From Glaciecola sp964621345 (GTDB lineage Bacteria > Pseudomonadota > Gammaproteobacteria > Enterobacterales > Alteromonadaceae), in NCBI GenBank assembly GCA_964621345.1, contig CAZUON010000001.1, forward strand, positions 62,001 through 126,000: DNA of 64,000 bases. Reading direction: 5' to 3'. Under the pieces are notes generated by a model. That model had not been told where the DNA came from and searched no databases. It was given only the letters and a program-made list of their open reading frames with translations. This document shows, one piece after another, positions 34,981 to 44,732 of this stretch (the stretch's first letter is position 1; each line of letters begins with the position of its first letter). Made by a program: the position numbers and the translations under genes.

Positions 34981-36438
34981 ATGGCAAAAGAGCAACCGCA
35001 GTTAAGTTTCTGGCAAGTATGGAATGTCAGTTTTGGTTTTTTAGGCGTTCAGTTTGGTTTTGCGCTACAAAATGCCAATGTGAGTCGTATTCTTTCTGAT
35101 TTGGGCGCAGACCCGCATCAACTCTCGTTTTTCTGGATAGTAGCGCCGTTAATGGGCTTAATTGTACAGCCCTTTGTTGGCGCTGCATCGGATCGCACTT
35201 GGAATCGAATGGGGCGCCGCACTCCCTTTATTTTTGCAGGGGCGATTGCAGCTGCACTGGGTATGTTCTTAATGCCTAATGCACCTTTATTTGTTGCCTT
35301 TATGGCGCCTATGATTTTTGGTGTGTTGATGCTCGCCATAATGGATGCATCATTTAACGTATGTTTCCAGCCCTTTAGAGCCCTAGTATCTGACATGGTC
35401 CCTGCGAAACAGCGTAATGTTGGCTATTCAGTACAATCCTTACTCATTAATATTGGTGCCGTAGTCGGGTCTTTATTACCATTTTTGCTGACCAATGTTA
35501 TTGGCTTAGATAACACAGCTCAGCAAGGGCAGGTGGCTCAAAGCGTAATGTGGGCGTTTTACATAGGCGCTACGGTATTACTTGGCACAGTGCTATGGAC
35601 GGTGTTTCGCACCAAAGAATATCCGCCAGAGCAATATTATACATATAAAGGCATGGATGCAGCTGAAGTCGCTAAACAAAGAGCCGAAGTTAAGCCGGTG
35701 TTTGAGCGTTTAAAGGAATTTTTTGGTCTTGTCATCAATATGCCTAAAACTATGAAAGGCTTAGCCGTAACGCAGTTTTTCTCTTGGTTTTCGTTATTTA
35801 TTATGTGGGTTTATACCACTAACGCTATTACTCAACATATCTGGGGGGTAGATAAAAAGTGGTTTGATCAAGCCTACCTCTCAACACTTGATTCTATTCC
35901 GCTTGAAATTGTCGCAGCTAAAGGGGCCGCAGGGGATTGGGTAGGAATAATTTTTGCTGCGTATTCGTTATTTGCAGCTATATTCTCTGTATTTTTGGCG
36001 AAACTAGCAGATAAAATCGGCCGTAAAGTGGTTTATGCCGGTGCGCTAGCCCTAGGTGGCGTCGCCTACATCAGTTTTTTGTTCTTCCAAGACTTAACAC
36101 CTGTGGATGTGAATTTGTTTTTTACTGAAGTAACGGTGCCAATGGGGGCACTTAACTTACTTATTCCGATGATTGGTGTTGGTATTGCTTGGGCAGCTAT
36201 TTTGGCCATGCCCTATGCCATGCTTGCCGGCTCATTACCTGCCGACAAAACCGGTATTTATATGGGTATATTCAACTTTACCATTGCCGCTCCACAAATT
36301 ATTAGTGCGTTAACGGCGGGCTTAATTTTAAAATATGTGTTTGATAATGTCGCAATCAACATTATCGTTTTGGCCGGTGTTTTAATGTTATGTGCTGCGA
36401 TATCGGTGTTCTTTGTAAAGGAAAGTGAGCAACAATAA
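34981..36438 (+). CDS. MFS sugar transporter, SLC45/maltose-type
   Basis: Inner-membrane major facilitator with about 12 helices (485 residues from the ATG at 34981; an upstream in-frame TTG at 34945 is less likely). It begins with FWQVWNVSFGFLGVQFGFA and has the loop 2-3 motif SDRTWNRMGRRTPF, both typical of the sucrose/maltose MFS carriers related to SLC45 found in Alteromonadales and Caulobacter maltodextrin loci. A longer central loop lies around residues 205-245. It should import maltose or short maltodextrins released by the secreted glucosidases. It is controlled from operator copy 4. Next gene 180 bp downstream, after a weak AAGCCCT/AGGGCTT repeat. Confidence 0.88.
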   Translation: MAKEQPQLSFWQVWNVSFGFLGVQFGFALQNANVSRILSDLGADPHQLSFFWIVAPLMGLIVQPFVGAASDRTWNRMGRRTPFIFAGAIAAALGMFLMPNAPLFVAFMAPMIFGVLMLAIMDASFNVCFQPFRALVSDMVPAKQRNVGYSVQSLLINIGAVVGSLLPFLLTNVIGLDNTAQQGQVAQSVMWAFYIGATVLLGTVLWTVFRTKEYPPEQYYTYKGMDAAEVAKQRAEVKPVFERLKEFFGLVINMPKTMKGLAVTQFFSWFSLFIMWVYTTNAITQHIWGVDKKWFDQAYLSTLDSIPLEIVAAKGAAGDWVGIIFAAYSLFAAIFSVFLAKLADKIGRKVVYAGALALGGVAYISFLFFQDLTPVDVNLFFTEVTVPMGALNLLIPMIGVGIAWAAILAMPYAMLAGSLPADKTGIYMGIFNFTIAAPQIISALTAGLILKYVFDNVAINIIVLAGVLMLCAAISVFFVKESEQQ

Positions 36439-36617
36439 TTATAAATAAGCCCTATGTTGCGGCCATCAGCCCCAGGGCTTAGCTTGTATTAGGAATATTG
36501 CGAACGTTTGATTCGACAAAACCTAAGCTATAGCCCTGATAAAGCTTATTGTTTTTCGTGATTAATTTCTTAAGATTGGGGTAATCAACAACAAGAAGCC
36601 TCAAAAAGAAAAATAAT

Positions 36618-38021
36618 ATGAGCGAAAACTTTAAAGTCCCGCATACCCTTATTCTATTGCTCGGCATGATGTTACTTGCTTATGCCGCGACGTGGCTTGT
36701 ACCACAAGGTTTTTTTGAGACTACCACCCTTGCAAATGGTCGAGAGGCTGTTGTAGCGGGCACATACGCCCTAGCCGATGAGCAAACACGCCTCACTCCA
36801 ATGGACTTATTTGTTGCAATACCAAGAGCGTTTGCGGCCGCCCAAGACATCATCTTCTTTGTATTTATTGTGGGTGGTGTACTGGCAATCGCGCGGGCGA
36901 CTGGCACGGTAGATGCGCTGATAGGGCGTTTGTTACGTCGTTTCGGTAACAAGCCCTACATGCTCATATTCATGGTGATTTTTACCTTTGCTTTAACCTC
37001 TGGTGCTATTGGTACCGCCGGTGAGTACATCCCCTTCGTATTAATATTAGTAGGCTTGTGCAAAGCCATGCGCCTCGACGCAATGACCGCTGTGGGAATG
37101 GTGGTGGTTGGCTATGGCATTGGTTATGGTGTCTCTGCTTTTGGGCCTTTTACCGTATTGGTGGCACAGCAAGTCGCTGACGTCCCCTTATATTCAGGTG
37201 TTGAGTTGCGCTTGGCTATTTTGCTTCCTTTCGTTCTTATCGGGTTTCATCACGTTTATAGTTACGCAAAACGAGTTTCGCTTGATCCCAGTACGTCTTT
37301 GACCGCGCACTTGCCATGCCCATTGCAAGGCAATAACGACGCTACATACCCTGAGCTCACACTTCGGCATAAACTTATTTTGGCCGGGCTGATTGCTACC
37401 ATCGTAACGACTGTTTGGGGCATTTCGCAAAGAGGTTGGTATTTGTATGAATTGGGCGCGGTGTTTATTGTATGGGGTGTGTTTAGCGCCATAGTGGGTA
37501 AGTTAAGCGCCGATGAAGCTGCGAATCGATTTATTGAAGGGGTAAAAGATTTAGCCACAACTGCGGTGCTGATTGGTATCGCCAGAGGCATTGCATTAAT
37601 TATGGAAGATGGGCAAATATTGCACTCTTTAGTGCACGGCATGTCTATTCCACTTTCATATTTAGGCGCAGAGCTTGCTGCCGTTGGTATGTTTTTGATG
37701 CAAAGCCTACTTAACCTGTTTATTCCCTCAGGGAGTGGTCAAGCGTATGTGACTATGCCCCTTATGGCTCCAGTTGGGGATTTGATTGGTGTAAATCGAC
37801 AAATTGCGGTACTGGCCTATCAGTTTGGCGACGGCTTTTCTAATATGATTATTCCTACCAATGCAGTTCTTATGGGAATCATTGGCATGGCAGGCGTCCC
37901 TTATCATTTATGGTTTAAATTCTGTTTTCCGCTTATCGTAAAACTCTTTTTTGCCGCTGCTGTGGTTCTGATTTTGGCGGTTATTTTTGATTATGGCGCC
38001 GCGGTGCAACCACAGTTTTAA
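36618..38021 (+). CDS. YfcC-family membrane carrier
   Basis: Inner-membrane transporter of 467 residues with about 12 hydrophobic segments, of the YfcC family within the DcuC-type (C4-dicarboxylate anaerobic carrier) superfamily. Recognisable parts are WLVPQGFFE near the N-terminus, IVGGVLAIARATGTVDALI, the family segment TSGAIGTAGEYIPF, and LFIPSGSGQAYVTMPLMAP in the second half. Substrates of YfcC proteins are not well established (dicarboxylate, amino-acid or peptide anions have been suggested). It lies 180 bp after the MFS gene without a clear terminator, so it could belong to the glucan region or be independent. No operator copy was found in front of it. Confidence 0.8.
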   Translation: MSENFKVPHTLILLLGMMLLAYAATWLVPQGFFETTTLANGREAVVAGTYALADEQTRLTPMDLFVAIPRAFAAAQDIIFFVFIVGGVLAIARATGTVDALIGRLLRRFGNKPYMLIFMVIFTFALTSGAIGTAGEYIPFVLILVGLCKAMRLDAMTAVGMVVVGYGIGYGVSAFGPFTVLVAQQVADVPLYSGVELRLAILLPFVLIGFHHVYSYAKRVSLDPSTSLTAHLPCPLQGNNDATYPELTLRHKLILAGLIATIVTTVWGISQRGWYLYELGAVFIVWGVFSAIVGKLSADEAANRFIEGVKDLATTAVLIGIARGIALIMEDGQILHSLVHGMSIPLSYLGAELAAVGMFLMQSLLNLFIPSGSGQAYVTMPLMAPVGDLIGVNRQIAVLAYQFGDGFSNMIIPTNAVLMGIIGMAGVPYHLWFKFCFPLIVKLFFAAAVVLILAVIFDYGAAVQPQF

Positions 38022-38137
38022 AATAACAATGCGAAAACGCAAATAAACAATAACGGTTGATAAGTGTTTCGTTTCTCTATTTAATGGTGTGGTAACCCTG
38101 AGTAAGGTTACATTAGCCAGCGAGTAGAATAATAAAA

Positions 38138-39673
38138 ATGCTTCAAACCATCAGATGTTATTGTGCCTTCATCGTTACCCTCAGCTCTTTGCTTGCGGCA
38201 AGCAGCTTTGGCGCATTTGCACAAGACGACAAGGTAACAAAAGTCACCTTTATCTTTGCAGGAGAGCTGCTCGACATTTCAGACCCACAGTTAGGGGCTT
38301 ACTCTCAGTTAAAGCACCTCTATGAGCAAGAAAAACTCGATAACCCTGCAACCTTTCTTTATTTTTTAGGCGGTTCAATTGGTCCAAGCGCGCTTTCTAA
38401 TTTAGATAGGGGCTCGCATATTGTGGATATCCTCAACAGTGTAGAGCCCGATGTAATGGCGGTGTCAAAACGCGACTATAGTTATTCTGAAAACGAATTG
38501 TCATTGCGCTCCTTTGAGGCCGCATTTCCGATGGTCGCGAGTAATTTACGTGATACGCGTACAAACGAGACACCCGATGGCTTAGTGCGTTCTGCAATCG
38601 TAACCAAACAAAATGTAAGTGTTGGTTTTATCTCGTTAATGGATGAACGACTTATAAATGAATATCTTCTGTCTTATACAGAGGTGTTATCTGCTAAAGA
38701 TAGTATGATTGAGTTATCTGAGGCACTAAGAAAACAAGGAGCTGATATAATTGTCGTGCAGAGTTTTTACCCCTTCGACTTTTTCGAATCTATGCTAGAA
38801 GACAATATTATTGACCTTGCTGCTAACTCAGATACTCACATTTCAAAAAATATCCTTAAACAGTTTGCTGGTATTGAAAAGTTAAGTTTCTTTTCTAGCC
38901 CTGGTAAGGCAATCATTATTGACGCTGAGTTAACAAGTGAGTTAACTATCGCAAAAGTGACCGAAGTTGATTTAAGTAGTGGAATCAAAGATGCCGAGCT
39001 TACCTATCAAATTGATGCGTATAATCTAAGGTTAGACCGATTACTCAATGATGTTATCGCTACGTGGAAAGGAGATTACTCTACGCGGCGAGAAGACATA
39101 AGAGCAAAAGAAAATGCATTTGGGAATTATCTTGCTGATACCATGAGAGAGTTTGCTGACACAGATGTTGCTATTTTGAACAGCGGCGGCATCAGAGGGG
39201 ATAACCACTATTCGTCAGGCAGTCGCATTACCTTAAAGACAATAGCCAGTGAACTCCCTTACCGCCCAACTTTAACCACCATTAGTATCTCTGGAAAAGA
39301 CTTGTTAGCCGCGCTCGAAAATGGCGTCTCAAATATTGCAGAATTACGTGGAAAATACCCCCACATATCGGGAATACGTATGGTTTATGACAGCAATAAG
39401 CCAGCAGGAAACCGGATTGATTCAGTGATGATTAATGGCCAAGCACTTCAAGCAGACAAGTATTATAGTTTGGCGACGACCGAATACTTGGCCAATGGCG
39501 GCGACGAGTATGATAGCCTTCCTAATGCAACTCAATTAACTCGAGCTAGTATTAAAAATACTATCCTTATTTCTGACCTGGTTTTACGAGATATACGCGT
39601 AAAAGGGGTACTTGAGAGTACTATTGATGGCAGAAGTGTCGATATGGCTCAGGTAACTGAAAATAATGAGTAG
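38138..39673 (+). CDS. 5'-nucleotidase-like periplasmic protein with eroded metallophosphatase site
   Basis: Exported protein of 511 residues (signal peptide, cleavage after A28) with the two-domain plan of UshA-type 5'-nucleotidases. The N-terminal metallophosphatase part has lost its ligands: the DxH strand reads GELLDISDP, the GD-x-GPS site reads GGSIGPS, and GNHEFDYG reads SKRDYSYS. The C-terminal substrate-binding domain is intact, with NYLADTMREF, ILNSGGIRG and TTEYLANGGDEY. So it probably binds a nucleotide-like ligand without hydrolysing it. Its stop lies 8 bp inside the following diguanylate cyclase gene, suggesting it works as that protein's periplasmic ligand-binding partner. Confidence 0.85.
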   Translation: MLQTIRCYCAFIVTLSSLLAASSFGAFAQDDKVTKVTFIFAGELLDISDPQLGAYSQLKHLYEQEKLDNPATFLYFLGGSIGPSALSNLDRGSHIVDILNSVEPDVMAVSKRDYSYSENELSLRSFEAAFPMVASNLRDTRTNETPDGLVRSAIVTKQNVSVGFISLMDERLINEYLLSYTEVLSAKDSMIELSEALRKQGADIIVVQSFYPFDFFESMLEDNIIDLAANSDTHISKNILKQFAGIEKLSFFSSPGKAIIIDAELTSELTIAKVTEVDLSSGIKDAELTYQIDAYNLRLDRLLNDVIATWKGDYSTRREDIRAKENAFGNYLADTMREFADTDVAILNSGGIRGDNHYSSGSRITLKTIASELPYRPTLTTISISGKDLLAALENGVSNIAELRGKYPHISGIRMVYDSNKPAGNRIDSVMINGQALQADKYYSLATTEYLANGGDEYDSLPNATQLTRASIKNTILISDLVLRDIRVKGVLESTIDGRSVDMAQVTENNE

Positions 39674-41276
39674 CAAACGTCGTACGATCCGCTTCTTTAT
39701 TGCAACCCAGATACTTATCGTTGCAATATTTTCGTTTATTACCTACTCAACACTCGAACAATTAGGATCCCTAGGTAAACAAATACAAGTGCTGTCTGAA
39801 GAATCTGTACCTAAAATTGCCTTAGCATCTTCATTAAACAATCAAATTCAGAATTTGGCGACACTCACGACTATTTTGTCTAATTCGCAGACTAACCCAG
39901 CCAGGGCGCAGGCGCTGTTCAAAACCAATAATTTGTTAACTCTGATTGATACATCTTTACGAGCTGATAGCGCTGAAAGCTTATTTATCGTTAAACAGTT
40001 GGCAACGCTAACAGCGGAGATTGACGAACTAGATAACCTTGTTGAACAGCGAATACGTCAAGAGGGACACTTAAGTGACGCCCAAGACGCGCTCAATGCA
40101 CTCTTTTATCGGTTATTTTTGCATTTAGAAAGCCTGAATACTACCGACAAGATAGATAGTGACATCCAACAGTTAGTACTAAACAGTAATGAAGTTTATC
40201 AGCAAAATCGTATGCATAAGCTCAGACAAATTGAAGAAGGTTTACGCGGTACGCTTAATCAAATAAAAAGTAAAATTGCGAGTGATAGAACAAAGACTCA
40301 TGAGTATATCGACCAGATAGCCTATTTGTTGGTTAGCGAGGAGGGCATTGTTCATCAAAAAATTGCATCTTTACGCATTACAGGGCGAGCAAGAGGGCGA
40401 GATAATTTTGTTCGAAATCTTATTGCGGGAGTGGCGAGTAATCTGCAATATCAAACTTTGTTAGTCAATCAAGAAACCCTCAAGAATGCAGTGAGTGCCA
40501 ACGAGGCTGCAGAACAACAAAAGCAATTCACGGTAGCTGCAAGTGTATTTGCAATGTTCGTTTCGGCGAGCATTATCTACTTTTTATACAAACAGATTGT
40601 CTTTCGTTTAGTCTCTCTTTCTGAGCAAGTTGAACAAGCCACCGAAGATAAATGCTCGTCAGTTGCGATAAGCGGGAACGACGAAATTGCGAGTCTCGCA
40701 AATAGCTTTTCGATGTATTTACAGAAAGTAAGAGACCAAGAGGATAAGTTGTTGGAGCTAAGCCTCACAGATTCGCTCACCGGCATACCAAACAGGAGGG
40801 CGTTTGATGATAAGCTCTCTCATACCCTTGCCTTATGTAAGCGTAATATTTGGTCTGTATCGATCATGCTTTTAGACGTAGATTTCTTTAAGTTATTCAA
40901 TGATTCATTCGGTCATATACAAGGCGATAAATGCTTAGTGAAAGTCGCTAAAACACTAGAACAAACACTCAGCAGAGGCTCTGACTTTTGTGCTCGCTAC
41001 GGTGGAGAAGAATTTGTATGTGTATTGCCTGACACCGATTTAGATGGTGCAATGAAAAAGGCCGAAGAACTTCGTTTTGCCGTCGAAAAACTAGGTATTA
41101 AACATCCTACTAGCGAAGTATCTAAACTGGTAACGGTAAGTATTGGCGTTGTCAGTTTTCCAGCTGAGTCTCTAGAAAAATGGGAGAATAAAAATTTATT
41201 TGAGTACGCAGATCGTGAGCTTTATAAAGCGAAAAATAACGGTAGAAATAGATGCGAAGCCATCGAATTTAGTTAG
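39666..41276 (+). CDS. Membrane-bound diguanylate cyclase (HAMP-GGDEF)
   Basis: Makes cyclic di-GMP from GTP. The 536 residues contain an N-terminal membrane helix (about 9-28), a helical periplasmic sensor region (about 29-285), a second helix (about 287-308), a HAMP-like segment and a GGDEF domain. The active-site motif is GGEEF (446-450), and an RxxD product-inhibition site (R437, D440) lies five residues before it, so both activity and feedback control are expected. Its start overlaps the stop of the 5'-nucleotidase-like gene by 8 bp; the pair looks like a periplasmic binding protein feeding a c-di-GMP output. No EAL domain is present. Confidence 0.93.
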   Translation: MSSKRRTIRFFIATQILIVAIFSFITYSTLEQLGSLGKQIQVLSEESVPKIALASSLNNQIQNLATLTTILSNSQTNPARAQALFKTNNLLTLIDTSLRADSAESLFIVKQLATLTAEIDELDNLVEQRIRQEGHLSDAQDALNALFYRLFLHLESLNTTDKIDSDIQQLVLNSNEVYQQNRMHKLRQIEEGLRGTLNQIKSKIASDRTKTHEYIDQIAYLLVSEEGIVHQKIASLRITGRARGRDNFVRNLIAGVASNLQYQTLLVNQETLKNAVSANEAAEQQKQFTVAASVFAMFVSASIIYFLYKQIVFRLVSLSEQVEQATEDKCSSVAISGNDEIASLANSFSMYLQKVRDQEDKLLELSLTDSLTGIPNRRAFDDKLSHTLALCKRNIWSVSIMLLDVDFFKLFNDSFGHIQGDKCLVKVAKTLEQTLSRGSDFCARYGGEEFVCVLPDTDLDGAMKKAEELRFAVEKLGIKHPTSEVSKLVTVSIGVVSFPAESLEKWENKNLFEYADRELYKAKNNGRNRCEAIEFS

Positions 41277-41552
41277 TCTATATGTTTTTAATTGCATTAA
41301 CTGTCCCCTTACTCTGACTCCTTTTTGTACTCATATCTATTCAGTTAGCCTTACAAAGCACTAAATGAAGAAAAATTAATATCCATTTAGCCTCAAATTT
41401 ACGTATGTTTTGTTAGAAGCGACGCTTTGACGAAAACGTAAACTCATCACCAATCGAAATGATTTATATATAAAAGCATAATTATTTGTATGTACTCATC
41501 TTTATTATGATGCGTTTACTGAAAATCAATTAACAAGCACAGGCGTACGATA

Positions 41553-42002
41553 ATGAAACTATCCATTTTTGAAAACACTGCAGTAAAAATTATAAGTAGT
41601 GCCGTAATAAGCCTCACTTTTTTTGCTTTATTAGCTGGTCAATCTGCTAGCGCAGGACAGTTCAGTGCAAAGCAATACGAAGATGATACAGCGGCAATCG
41701 CCGCACTAGAAGATAACCAATTCAGCCGTGCTCTCACCCTCGTGGCCGATCTTGAGGAACATTTATTAAACGCAGCAAAGCAAATGAAAGTGATAAACGA
41801 TGATTACAAAAAAGGTAAGGTGAGCAAAGAAAGTCTATTTATCGCAACGGTAACATATTTTAATATCGAACAAGCATTGCATAAGGCTGAAGGGCAGTTA
41901 ACTGGCGTAATTTTGCAGATGCAGAACAATGAAACTGAGCTTGCAAATGATGCATCGCAAAGTGCATTTGCATTCACGAAAAGTCAGGCAAAAAAACCTT
42001 AA
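41553..42002 (+). CDS. Small secreted helical protein of unknown function
   Basis: Predicted periplasmic protein of 149 residues with a signal peptide (cleavage after A34, ASA/GQ). The mature part is almost entirely alpha-helical, acidic at the front (QYEDDTAAIAALEDNQ) and contains no cysteine. I do not recognise the family. It lies 276 bp after the diguanylate cyclase and converges with the LacI-type regulator, so it is probably its own transcript. Confidence 0.65.
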   Translation: MKLSIFENTAVKIISSAVISLTFFALLAGQSASAGQFSAKQYEDDTAAIAALEDNQFSRALTLVADLEEHLLNAAKQMKVINDDYKKGKVSKESLFIATVTYFNIEQALHKAEGQLTGVILQMQNNETELANDASQSAFAFTKSQAKKP

Positions 42003-42054
42003 TACCCGGCGGATAATTTGCAGCGACGCGAGCTAGTCTATGCTAATCCAAAAC

Positions 42055-43092
42055 TTACAGGTTGCCGCAAGACTCACGCACTACCAAGTTTGGCTTCATT
42101 AACATATCCTCTACACGTTCGTTGCGAATAAGTTTCAGTAAATTACTGACTAATAACTCTCCAGCGAGCAGTGTATCTTGTTGTACTGTGGTCAACGGAG
42201 GGGTAGAAAATTGACTGATTTGAATATTGTCATAACCAACCACAGCGATGTCTGCAGGTACCTTATATCCTTTTGAGCGAACGGCTCGAATACAACCCAT
42301 TGCAATTAGGTCAGAGGCGCAAAATATAGCGTCAGGTTGCTGTTTATTATCCTCACACTGTTCAATGAGATGGCTTGCGGCTTCAAATCCCGCCAGCTCT
42401 GTGGAAATGGCATCTGCTTGCTTCACTGTATTTGTATTTAAACCAGACTCTCTCATCGCCTTTTTTAAACCGCTTAGGCGACCAAGAAATTCGGGGGCTC
42501 CGATACTGGCATCGCCAATAAACGCAATGCGCTTGTGGCCTAAACTAACCAAGTGTTGTCCCATTAGGTAACCGCCGAGTTCGTTGTCTGAACCAATAGA
42601 GACGCCAGGATGCTTTTCATCGGGCGCCCCCCATCTCAAAAAGCGCGTACCTTGTTCTTCTAATTGACTTAGTTTGTATTCGTAGTCGGTATAGCTACCG
42701 TAACCCAATAAAATAAGTCCATCAGCTTTGTTCGTGTCTTCATATAAATTATGCCAATCGTCGTTCATGTTCTGAAAGGAAACAAGCAAGTCATAACCTG
42801 CTTTGGCAGTTGCTTTGGTAATACTGGCGAGCATACTAATGAAAAAAGGGTTGATAAGAGAATCGTCGTTGGTAGGATCCTCAAAGAGTAATAAGGCTAG
42901 GGTTTGACTGTGTTGTTTGCGTAAGTTACTCGCATTTTTGTCGACTTTATAATTAAGCTCCCGAGCAATTTTTTTGACTCGGTCTCGGGTTTCTTGATTC
43001 ACCAACGGGCTATCGCTAAGTGCTCTAGATACCGTGCTTTGTGATACACCAGCCATGTGTGCAATATCAAACGAAGTCGCTTTGCTTTTCAT
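42055..43092 (-). CDS. LacI-family transcriptional regulator (MalR-like candidate)
   Basis: Transcription factor of 345 residues with an N-terminal LacI helix-turn-helix (FDIAHMAGVSQSTVSRAL, about 8-25), hinge (about 46-62) and a periplasmic-binding-protein-like effector domain (about 65-340). A recognisable LacI-type hinge and dimer layout fits binding to 14-bp operators with central CG. Four identical sites of this type (4123, 10443, 25724, 34887) lie in front of the alpha-glucan genes, and no other LacI-type gene is in the window. Repression relieved by maltodextrin or a derived sugar is inferred. No copy of the operator lies before its own gene, so autoregulation through this site is not evident. 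Confidence 0.9.
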   Translation of the reverse strand: MKSKATSFDIAHMAGVSQSTVSRALSDSPLVNQETRDRVKKIARELNYKVDKNASNLRKQHSQTLALLLFEDPTNDDSLINPFFISMLASITKATAKAGYDLLVSFQNMNDDWHNLYEDTNKADGLILLGYGSYTDYEYKLSQLEEQGTRFLRWGAPDEKHPGVSIGSDNELGGYLMGQHLVSLGHKRIAFIGDASIGAPEFLGRLSGLKKAMRESGLNTNTVKQADAISTELAGFEAASHLIEQCEDNKQQPDAIFCASDLIAMGCIRAVRSKGYKVPADIAVVGYDNIQISQFSTPPLTTVQQDTLLAGELLVSNLLKLIRNERVEDMLMKPNLVVRESCGNL

Positions 43093-43207
43093 ATTTCTCT
43101 ATTATTTACAACCACACAGTTTTATACACTAGCTATGGTAGGGGGTTCAACTTTATTTGCTGTCAGGTATTTAGTTTTTGCTACTTGTGTTCATGTCGCT
43201 TGCCATA

Positions 43208-43687
43208 CTACTGTTGGCATTCTCTTGGCAAAAGATTCAAGTCAATATCTGTTTTGTTGCTACCAATCGCCTGCATGCCAGACACTGGCTCAGAATAACC
43301 GCATAGCCAAGCGATAGGGCTGCGGGGACTACCGGTGACCACAGCGGGGCGAAAACTTAAGGTTTTTCCTTGTAACACGGTGGGTGCTTTATTGCCTAAA
43401 CGGATATGAAGTGCACCATTGATAACCTCTACCGCTTCAATCTTATTGGAAATGAGCTTATTTGCTGGAGGCAGATTAGCTTGAGCATTATCCTGCGGAA
43501 AGCTTAAATGTTCGCCGTAATATTCGGTAATCGTATCTTTAATGCCGCCACCATAGGTTATAGGCTCTGAAACGTGCGCTTTGTTAATATAGGTTTGATA
43601 CGAGGGCACCGAAACTGCCGCTAGGATCCCAATCATGGTTACCGTTATCATCATCTCAATTAGCGTAAATCCTTTTTGAGCTTTCAT
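43208..43687 (-). CDS. Type IV pilin-like protein (PilA type)
   Basis: Pilin or pseudopilin of 159 residues. It has a short leader and the type III prepilin signature KGFTLIEMMITV, with G6 before the cut, F7 to be methylated and E11, followed by the hydrophobic N-terminal helix. The C-terminal part ends with two cysteines (WLCGYSEP and LLPREC), the disulfide loop typical of PilA subunits. A strong AAGGAGAG ribosome site lies inside the end of the upstream GspF-like gene, and the genes overlap by four bases (ATGA). No prepilin peptidase, ATPase or secretin gene is nearby, so it must use machinery coded elsewhere. Confidence 0.88.
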   Translation of the reverse strand: MKAQKGFTLIEMMITVTMIGILAAVSVPSYQTYINKAHVSEPITYGGGIKDTITEYYGEHLSFPQDNAQANLPPANKLISNKIEAVEVINGALHIRLGNKAPTVLQGKTLSFRPAVVTGSPRSPIAWLCGYSEPVSGMQAIGSNKTDIDLNLLPRECQQ

Positions 43688-44520
43688 AATCGTATCTCTC
43701 CTTGAGCAAATATGGGGCTATAAATACTATAAAGTAAATGATAACAAGCCAATACAATGAGTATTCCTAACACTATGTTGAACAGTTTTTGTCGCCTATT
43801 GACTAGGTTAATGTAATGTTTACTCTGGCGTTCATAATTATGCTGAACTGCACTTGCTACGTCTAATTCATCTTCCGCTAACTGCCTCACAAATAAGTTT
43901 GCTTCATCACTGAATCGATTCACCTTCATATTCAAAGGTGAAAACATAGTCGCAAGCAGCTGTGTTTTAGCGTTCATCAGTTTTTTAGAAAGAATCAAAG
44001 TGTCTAATGCCCCGGTGGAGTCTTCGTGCTCAACATACAAAAAACTCTGATTATGGATTAGTCGATTAAAGCGAAGCATAAAGCCGATACATAGCAATAT
44101 CAAAAACGTTAAGATCAGCCAACGAGTAGGGAAACTATAAATAACTAATGCATTGCCTTGTAAGTCCATGGAGGTAAAAAGAGACTGAAAGCTTGGCAGA
44201 ATAAAAACAAAGAAGATGCTGCTAAAACAAACGTAGAGTACTAATAGCAAGCCTAAATAAGACCGTAAGCCGGTATGAGTTTCTGTATGTTCATGAATAG
44301 AGGCAAAATTAAGGTTTGAGTAAATAGTCGTTAGTGTTTGTTGCTCTGTTTCGTTTTCCCTTGAAAATAGGTGTTGTAACACCACATTTGATGCATCGAG
44401 GCGCTTTGTTTCCTGAGGGTATCTGGCTTGAATAAGTGTGAGCATTTCTTCACATGGTCGCTTAAGAGGAAGACGTGTGTTCAGATATTTGCAGGTGAAA
44501 TGTAGTGCTTCCCAGCCCAT
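43684..44520 (-). CDS. Divergent GspF/PilC-like membrane protein
   Basis: Membrane protein of 278 residues with three or four helices (about 102-125, 138-158, 252-272). The segment FVFILPSFQSLFTSM followed by a helix, and the C-terminal YHLLYSIYSPIFAQGEI, match the layout of GspF/PilC platform proteins of type II secretion and type IV pili, which end in a helix plus 'LPIF'. It is shorter than a full PilC (about 400) and the N-terminal cytoplasmic part is degenerate, so the family call is tentative. It overlaps the pilin gene by four bases, which supports a pilus-platform role. Confidence 0.6.
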   Translation of the reverse strand: MGWEALHFTCKYLNTRLPLKRPCEEMLTLIQARYPQETKRLDASNVVLQHLFSRENETEQQTLTTIYSNLNFASIHEHTETHTGLRSYLGLLLVLYVCFSSIFFVFILPSFQSLFTSMDLQGNALVIYSFPTRWLILTFLILLCIGFMLRFNRLIHNQSFLYVEHEDSTGALDTLILSKKLMNAKTQLLATMFSPLNMKVNRFSDEANLFVRQLAEDELDVASAVQHNYERQSKHYINLVNRRQKLFNIVLGILIVLACYHLLYSIYSPIFAQGEIRL

Positions 44521-44732
44521 TCAAAGTTGCCCTTTTTTTGATGACAGATAAATATTAATGCAATAGACCTCGATATTCCAACGAACTCGTTAAATAATAC
44601 CTCGAGTTTTGTTCGTAATAAATGCGTGAAGCATTACAGATCTCGGTGCTATACTACTATCCATATTTTTAAACATATTATTTTGTCAATTCACGCCCAC
44701 GTGCGTAAAACAACAATAAGGAATTAATCTTT

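Noticed and set aside
36447..36480. AAGCCCT/AGGGCTT repeat after the MFS gene as a terminator
   Set aside because: The loop is 20 bases long and no T-tract follows; too weak to call.
39369..39382. Fifth possible operator GGAATACGTATGGT
   Set aside because: It lies inside the nucleotidase-like coding region and differs from the common 14-mer at both ends.
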